NCBI GenBank assembly: GCA_046348995.1
Contig: JAXMDB010000011.1
Location: 90,792-154,791 of the forward strand
Direction: 5' to 3'
DNA length: 64,000 nt
From: JANNSX01 sp046348995
GTDB lineage: Bacteria > Pseudomonadota > Alphaproteobacteria > Rhizobiales > Hyphomicrobiaceae
This document shows, piece after piece, positions 61,009 to 64,000 of the stretch. Each line of letters starts with the position of its first letter. The stretch's first letter is position 1. Position numbers and translations under genes: made by a program. The notes under the pieces were generated by a model, which saw nothing but the letters and a program-made list of their open reading frames with translations, ran no database searches and was not told the origin of the DNA.

Positions 61009-61746
61009 TCAGGAGCCGCGTCCGTAGGCCGGATGCCTCTGCGCCTCGACGAGCACCCCGTTTCCGGTGAACGCCGGTGACAGCATCTCCAGCACCACCG
61101 GCTTAAGCCGCGCCGGGTCGGGTTGCGAGGACGGCGTCTCGCCCGGAAAGGCCTGCTGCCTTAGCCCCGTCCGCGTCACGCCCGGATCGAGCAGGTTCGC
61201 CCGCGCCGTCGTATGGGCGAGCTCGGCCGCGTAGCTTCTGACCAGCGCCTCGAGCCCCGCCTTGGAAGCCGCATACGGTCCCCGGTAGGCTTCCGTCTCC
61301 CGCGCCGCGGCGCAGGTCAGGAACACGGCCCGGCCGGCCGGCGCCGCCCGCAAGAGCGGATCGAGGCTGCGGATCAGCCGCCAATTGGCGGTGAGGTTGA
61401 CCTCCATCAGCCGCGTCCAGTCCTCGGTCTTCACGTGCCCGAGCGGTGACAGCGGCCCGAGCATGCCCGCTGCCGCCACCAGCATGTCGAGCTTGGGAAA
61501 GCGCGGATAGAGGGAAGGGCCCAGCGCATCGAGCTTGTCGCCGTGCACCAGATTGAGTGGCACGAGCGTCGCGGTAGAGCCCAGCGCCTTGATCTCGTCG
61601 TCGAGCTCCTCGAGCGCCCCTTTCGTGCGCGCCACTGCCACGATGTGCGCCCCAGCCCCGGCGAGCGCCACGGCGAGCGCCCGGCCGATGCCGCGCGAGG
61701 CGCCGGTGACGAGGGCGGTTCTGTCGGCGAAGGGACGGTCGGTCAT
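61009..61746 (-). CDS. Short-chain dehydrogenase/reductase (SDR)
   Basis: A 245-residue Rossmann-fold oxidoreductase. The cofactor motif is ALVTGASRGIGRALA, with AARTK-type basic residues after strand two suggesting NADP. The NAG equivalent is VAAAGMLGP. The active-site Tyr-x3-Lys is YAASKAGLEAL, but the usual serine position is FLTCAAARE, so the catalytic Ser is not obvious. The substrate is unknown. ATG 61746 is chosen over the longer frame to 61806. It is divergent from the class IV aminotransferase gene by 140 nt. Confidence 0.88.
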   Translation of the reverse strand: MTDRPFADRTALVTGASRGIGRALAVALAGAGAHIVAVARTKGALEELDDEIKALGSTATLVPLNLVHGDKLDALGPSLYPRFPKLDMLVAAAGMLGPLSPLGHVKTEDWTRLMEVNLTANWRLIRSLDPLLRAAPAGRAVFLTCAAARETEAYRGPYAASKAGLEALVRSYAAELAHTTARANLLDPGVTRTGLRQQAFPGETPSSQPDPARLKPVVLEMLSPAFTGNGVLVEAQRHPAYGRGS

Positions 61747-61886
61747 GGCGGCTCCGGCCTTGGGGAAAGCGAGGACAGGGCTATCGGGCGCATAGCCGAA
61801 AGGCAAGGGCGGCGGGTCTTTAGCCTTTGCGGATGCCGGAAGCTCTGCCTTAGACTTGCCGGCACGGAACAGGCACGGAGCGCGCC

Positions 61887-62849
61887 ATGAGCTACACGGA
61901 TCACATCTTCACCGCCTATCACCAGCGCTGTGCCGAGCTCGCGGCGAGCCCCAATAAGCTCGCGGCCGGCGTCGCCTACGTCGGGGGCGAGTACGTGCCG
62001 GTGAAAGAGGCGCGGATCCCGCTCATGGATCAGGGCTTCATCCATGCCGACCAGACCTACGACGTGCCCGCCGTCTGGGACGGCCGCTACTTCCGGCTCG
62101 ACGATCACCTCGACCGCTTCGAGGCGAGCTGCGCCAAGATGCGCTACCGCAATCCGCTCTCCCGCCAGGAGATGCGCGACAAGCTCGTCGAGATGGTGGC
62201 GATGACCGGCATCCGCGACGCCTATGTGATGATGATCGTCACGCGCGGCCTCCAATACATCCGGCAGGTCGCGCCCGAGAATTGCGAGAACTTCTGCTAC
62301 CTGTTCGTCATTCCCTATTATTGGATCATGGACGAGGAGCGGCAGAAGACCGGCGGCACGGCGATTATTCCGCGGACCGTGCGGCGCATTCCGCCCGGCG
62401 CTTTCGATCCGACGGTGAAGAACGTGCTGTGGGGCGACTTCACACGGGCGATCCTGGAAGCCCGCGATCGCGGCGCGCAGTATCCGATCCTCTCCGACGG
62501 CGACGGCAACATCACCGAGGGCTCCGGCTTCAACGTCATGCTGGTCAAGGACCGCAAGGTCTATACCGCCCGCAAAGGCGTGCTCGAGGGCGTGACCCGC
62601 AAGACCGTGCTCGAGGTCGCCAAGGAGAAAGGCCTCGAGTGCCATCACGACGACGTGCCGGTGCAGCTGGCCTACGAGGCGGACGAGATTTTCTTCGTCT
62701 CGACGGCCGGCGGCGTCATGCCGATCACGCGGCTGGACGACGCGCCCGTCGGATCCGGCGAGGTCGGCCCGATCACCAAGGAGCTGTGGAAGGGCTATTG
62801 GGACAAGCACTACGATCCCAAGCTGAGCTTCGGGATCAACTATTATTGA
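61887..62849 (+). CDS. Class IV aminotransferase, (R)-amine transaminase-like
   Basis: A 320-residue fold-type IV PLP enzyme. Segments YVPVKEARIPLMDQGFIHAD, GRYFRLDDHLDRF, IPYYWIM, VKNVLWGDFTRAILEARDRG, DGNITEGSGFNVMLV and STAGGVMPIT follow, segment by segment, the pattern I recall for (R)-selective omega-transaminases rather than ordinary IlvE. The catalytic Lys is in VKNVLWGD. Likely it exchanges amino groups between amines or D-amino acids and keto acids. A branched-chain aminotransferase name is the safe alternative. The true IlvE-like protein is at 3495-4352. No operon partner is seen on this strand. Confidence 0.8.
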   Translation: MSYTDHIFTAYHQRCAELAASPNKLAAGVAYVGGEYVPVKEARIPLMDQGFIHADQTYDVPAVWDGRYFRLDDHLDRFEASCAKMRYRNPLSRQEMRDKLVEMVAMTGIRDAYVMMIVTRGLQYIRQVAPENCENFCYLFVIPYYWIMDEERQKTGGTAIIPRTVRRIPPGAFDPTVKNVLWGDFTRAILEARDRGAQYPILSDGDGNITEGSGFNVMLVKDRKVYTARKGVLEGVTRKTVLEVAKEKGLECHHDDVPVQLAYEADEIFFVSTAGGVMPITRLDDAPVGSGEVGPITKELWKGYWDKHYDPKLSFGINYY

Positions 62850-62922
62850 GGACGCGTGCGGGGGGAGGTTTCGTAGAAGCGTGCGCCCCCTTCTGCCTCG
62901 ACGATAGACCTCCCGTAAGGAC

Positions 62923-62970
62923 ACCCCTCACCCGCCTGCCGGCACCCTCTCCCTCAGGGAGAGGGCCGGC
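62923..62970 (+). repeat. Palindromic repeat (ACCCTCTCCCTC-GGGAGAGGG module)
   Basis: ACCCCTCACCCGCCTGCCGG leads into CCCTCTCCCTC-AGGGAGAGGG. It belongs to the same family as the modules in pdhB and pdhC and lies just upstream of the DUF559 gene. Confidence 0.75.
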
Positions 62971-63007
62971 TAGAGCGAAGGCGTTACACTCGGCAGGAAA
63001 GCGCCGT

Positions 63008-63364
63008 ATGCGCAACCTCGATCGTGCCAAACACCTTCGTCGGCAGAGTACGGAGGCGGAGCGGCGTCTTTGGGAGCGATTGAGAGGACGCCGTCTCGAA
63101 GGTCTGAAGTTTCGGCGTCAGGTACCGATTGGCCGTTACATTGCTGACTTCGTCTGTCACGACGCCAAGCTGATTGTCGAGGTCGACGGCAGCCAGCATG
63201 ACGACGTTGTCGCGGCCGATGCCGAGCGCACGAGAGCACTCGAGGCAGCCGGCTATCTCGTCGTGCGCTGCTGGAACAACGATGTCATGGCCCAAATCGA
63301 AGCTGTCGTTGCGATGATCGCGGACACGGCCATTGCCGCGCGTCGCGGCGACAGCGGCGATTGA
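63008..63364 (+). CDS. DUF559 (Vsr-like PD-(D/E)XK) protein
   Basis: A 118-residue protein with LRRQSTEAERRLWERLRGRR, then FRRQVPIGRYIADFVCHDAK and LIVEVDGSQH. The Asp and Glu of a PD-(D/E)XK site and the following His match the very-short-patch-repair-like DUF559 family. DNA nicking is inferred, not shown. ATG 63008 is supported by conserved sequence just after it; the open frame runs far upstream inside the aminotransferase gene. Palindromic repeats related to those in pdhB/pdhC lie on both sides. Confidence 0.85.
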   Translation: MRNLDRAKHLRRQSTEAERRLWERLRGRRLEGLKFRRQVPIGRYIADFVCHDAKLIVEVDGSQHDDVVAADAERTRALEAAGYLVVRCWNNDVMAQIEAVVAMIADTAIAARRGDSGD

Positions 63365-63405
63365 TTGCGATTCACTCATGCGGCGACGCCATTTGATATG
63401 GAGCC

Positions 63406-63457
63406 GGCCTTCTCCCGTTGGGGAGAAGGTGGTGCGAAGCGCCGGATGAGGGGTGGA
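63406..63457 (-). repeat. Palindromic repeat (CCTTCTCCC-GGGAGAAGG module)
   Basis: CCTTCTCCCGTTGGGGAGAAGG is followed by the GGTGCGAAGCGCCGGATGAG and GGGTGG tail, a variant of the module at 62923-62970 in the opposite sense. It lies downstream of the DUF559 gene. The rest of 63365-63631 shows no gene. Confidence 0.7.
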
Positions 63458-63631
63458 GCGGAGCACACAATCTCCACGTCCACAAAGACAATCGATGCAA
63501 GCAACGAGGGCCGTCGCAACGACGCTCTCATCAGCCTGCCGGCAGCCGCCTTGGGCAGAGTGCCGGCCGCATGAGCAATGTGCTGCGTGAGACTCTAGGT
63601 TCAGCAACAACCGCAGCAGTGGACCGAAACC

Positions 63632-64000
63632 TCAATTCTGCCCGTCCGTCGAGGTCTCCGAGCCGGTGCCCATCTTCTTCTTGGCCTCGTCGTAGAGCTC
63701 CTTGGCGCCTTCGGTCGCCTGGTCCTTCATCTCCTTGGCGCGCTCCAGCGCCTTGTCGAGCGTGGGCTTGGCCTTCTCGCGCGCCTTCTGCGAGACGTCG
63801 ACCATCTTCTCGACGCTGACCGCGGAAATCTCCTTCGTCCGCTTCCAGAGCTTGGAGAAGAAGCCCTGCTTGGGCTGCAGGTCCTCGACCTTCACGGCCT
63901 CGATGGTCTTGATCAGGTCCTCCTGATCCTTGCGGGCGTTGCCCTCGTCGACCCGCGCGGGCGCGCCCGTGAACACCACCATCGGCGTGCAGGCGGTGAC
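63632..64000 (-). CDS. Putative lipoprotein, C-terminal part (partial)
   Basis: The frame is open across the right edge, so the start is outside the window. The first visible residues VTACTPMVVFTGAPARVD look like the end of a lipoprotein signal with the lipid-attachment Cys. The rest is a highly charged helical region rich in Lys, Glu and Ala (KMVDVSQKAREKAKPTLDKA, LERAKEMKDQATEGAKELYD), resembling apolipoprotein or LEA-like repeats. It may be an envelope stress or spacer protein; no specific function is supported. An internal ATG at 63982 could be mistaken for the start. Confidence 0.6.
   Translation of the reverse strand, partial: VTACTPMVVFTGAPARVDEGNARKDQEDLIKTIEAVKVEDLQPKQGFFSKLWKRTKEISAVSVEKMVDVSQKAREKAKPTLDKALERAKEMKDQATEGAKELYDEAKKKMGTGSETSTDGQN

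Overview
The window is GC-rich DNA with dense, often overlapping genes. Most products and several conserved gene blocks point to an alphaproteobacterium of the order Hyphomicrobiales (Rhizobiales): enolase-ftsB-pdhABC, tmk-holB-metG-tatD-MBL hydrolase, cysG-DUF2849-cysI-DUF934-cysH, ppiD-trpE, a BA14K protein and a FixJ-type regulator. The family cannot be fixed from sequence reading alone. No rRNA, tRNA or CRISPR array was seen.

Layout. 1-2.3 kb: the end of a polyamine-type ABC transporter locus plus a DMT exporter, all on the minus strand. 2.4-4.7 kb: asparaginase, a class IV aminotransferase and a VOC protein. 5.0-9.4 kb: matB, trpD, trpG and an alpha/beta hydrolase. 9.7-13.9 kb: an RND efflux pair. 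14-16.7 kb: envelope and stress genes, including a 24-residue membrane peptide. 16.7-21 kb: trpE, a PpiD-type foldase and tpiA. 21.0-25.9 kb: a compact minus-strand operon of a coiled-coil protein, a membrane-anchored OmpA-domain protein, a Rab-like small GTPase, a histidine kinase and a FixJ-like regulator. 26.3-30.1 kb: a class V aminotransferase, a frameshifted DUF1835 gene, a queuosine-precursor transporter and a GIY-YIG protein among palindromic repeats. 30.6-37.6 kb: enolase, FtsB and the pyruvate dehydrogenase genes, with a Uma2 nuclease-fold gene before each lipoyl-domain subunit. 37.7-39.5 kb: an exported caspase-fold protein and a lipoprotein. 39.8-45.1 kb: ferredoxin and sulfate assimilation genes, with cysG frameshifted as read. 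45.4-53.6 kb: a Mre11/Rad50-like pair, a 933-residue TPR-trypsin-SGNH fusion and a sulfatase-superfamily hydrolase. 53.6-55.0 kb: a degenerate IS4-family element with intact ends and an 11-bp target duplication. 55.1-60.4 kb: tmk, holB, metG, tatD and an MBL hydrolase. 60.5-64 kb: a GFA protein, an SDR, an (R)-amine-transaminase-like enzyme, a DUF559 protein and a partial lipoprotein.

How the genes work together. Enolase and pyruvate dehydrogenase link lower glycolysis to acetyl-CoA. The cys cluster carries APS reduction, siroheme synthesis and sulfite reduction. trpE, trpG and trpD cover the first two steps of tryptophan synthesis, but they lie in two blocks about 8 kb apart and trpC is not adjacent. 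The strongest candidates for undescribed biology are the Rab-like GTPase/OmpA/two-component operon and the TPR-protease-SGNH fusion. A third theme is mobile palindromic DNA: several repeat families occur between genes and also inside the coding sequences of pdhB, pdhC, the 3' end of cysG and the 3' end of the MBL hydrolase. Small nuclease-fold genes (Uma2 twice, GIY-YIG, DUF559) repeatedly lie close to such repeats.
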